NCBI GenBank assembly: GCA_013697265.1
Contig: JACCXE010000395.1
Coordinates: forward strand, 1 to 6,395
Direction: 5' to 3'
DNA from: Actinomycetota bacterium
GTDB lineage: Bacteria; Actinomycetota; Acidimicrobiia; Acidimicrobiales; JACCXE01
DNA: 6,395 nt
Notes under the pieces: model-generated
The model's database searches: none
What the model saw: only the letters and a program-made list of their open reading frames with translations
What the model was told of the DNA's origin: nothing
Program-made: the position numbers and the translations under genes
Shown: piece after piece, positions 5,828 through 6,395 of the stretch
Layout: every line of letters begins with the position of its first letter
Position numbering within the stretch: position 1 is the stretch's first letter

Positions 5828-5834
5828 AGAGGGG
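5828..5834 (+). promoter_or_regulatory. Ribosome binding site for the ferritin-like gene
   Basis: AGAGGGG lies 7 bases before the ATG at 5842. With only 28 bases after the tetR2 stop and no convincing -10 box in between, this supports translation of the ferritin-like gene as the second gene of a tetR2 message. Confidence 0.65.
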
Positions 5835-5841
5835 TCCACTA

Positions 5842-6395
5842 ATGGCCATCACCGAAAATGAAAGCATCATCGGTCGGGACGAAATCAACGACCTTGAAGC
5901 GATCCTGTCGATCACCAACACCGAGAAAGACGCGGTCGTCAGCCACGTTCAGTCGCATTACGACACGATCTTCACGTGGGACTACGAAAAGGGTCACCGT
6001 CCCAAGCTGAACCGCCTCTACGAGAAGGCGAAGACGTCGATGTGGAACGGCGAGACCGACCTTCCGTGGGATACGGAAGTCGACCAAGAGATGGTCGTGC
6101 TCAACAATGCCGCGGCGCAAGGCCAGGCCGGCCTGTCACAAGGTATGGACCTTGCCGGCACGCCGTTCGAGAAGTGGACCGACAAGGAATTCATCCAGAT
6201 GGGCATCGAGTCCCAGAACTGGACGCTGAGCCAATTCATGCACGGCGAGCAGGGCGCGCTCATCTGCACGGCCCGCATCGTCGAGTCCGTCCCGTGGATC
6301 GACGCCAAGTACTACGCGTCCACCCAGGTGATGGACGAGGCCCGCCACGTCGAAGTGTTCGCTAAGTACCTCGACACGAAGCTGTCGGGCCACTA
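5842..6395 (+). CDS. Ferritin-like di-iron protein, N-terminal part (runs off the window)
   Basis: The frame is open from the ATG to the right edge, giving the first 184 residues; the end lies outside. The fragment is largely helical. It contains KTSMWNGETDLPWDTEVD (64-81), an aromatic/acidic block seen before the first iron helix in ferritin-like oxidase/oxygenase relatives, then 'FMHGEQGALICTARIVE' (132-148) and 'QVMDEARHVEVFAKYL' (162-177). E136, E166 and H169 form the first half of a carboxylate-bridged di-iron site. The E-to-ExxH spacing of 30 matches methane monooxygenase (E114, E144, H147) and is close to ribonucleotide reductase R2 (D84, E115, H118). The second E...ExxH half should follow in the missing part. 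The substrate is unknown: it could be an oxygenase or oxidase, and an N-oxygenase-like role is possible. It is unlikely to be iron-storage ferritin, given its long N-terminus. It probably shares a message with, and is controlled by, tetR2. Confidence 0.82.
   Translation, partial: MAITENESIIGRDEINDLEAILSITNTEKDAVVSHVQSHYDTIFTWDYEKGHRPKLNRLYEKAKTSMWNGETDLPWDTEVDQEMVVLNNAAAQGQAGLSQGMDLAGTPFEKWTDKEFIQMGIESQNWTLSQFMHGEQGALICTARIVESVPWIDAKYYASTQVMDEARHVEVFAKYLDTKLSGH

Overview
The window is about 65% G+C, with dense gene packing and strongly G/C-biased third codon positions. It fits a high-GC actinobacterium. An M16 peptidase immediately before dapB is an arrangement common in actinobacteria. Several genes also appear to be leaderless, with a TANNNT -10 box ending 6-8 bases before the start codon. 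Neutral-looking family resemblances suggest the Acidimicrobiia side of the phylum, but this is a guess without a search.

Left part (1-2053, + strand): the tail of an M16-family zinc-peptidase-like protein, then dapB (lysine/diaminopimelate pathway), then a TauE/SafE-type membrane permease that appears to have its own leaderless promoter. The permease meets a minus-strand gene tail to tail, with 7 bp between the stop codons and no visible terminator.

Middle part (2061-5124): the minus-strand gene (2061-2795) encodes a small polytopic membrane protein that resembles the DedA/VTT family. It lacks the arginines usually conserved in that family. It diverges from a TetR-family regulator (tetR1, 2830-3426) with only 34 bp between the two start codons, and both genes look leaderless from back-to-back -10 boxes. 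Downstream of tetR1, in apparent operon order, lie a 69-residue stand-alone NfeD-type OB-fold protein and a 479-residue flotillin-like SPFH protein. This is a compact version of the widespread NfeD/SPFH membrane-domain pair.

Right part (5125-6395): a clear promoter (TTGACA, 18 bp, TATTGT) with overlapping inverted repeats precedes a second TetR regulator (tetR2, 5181-5813), a full-length paralogue of tetR1. It is followed after 28 bp by the N-terminal half of a ferritin-like di-iron protein that runs off the window. The layout suggests two related regulators bracketing the NfeD/SPFH pair, with tetR2 probably co-transcribed with the di-iron gene. No RNA genes, CRISPR arrays, insertion sequences or other mobile elements were seen, and there is no gene-free stretch over 300 bases.
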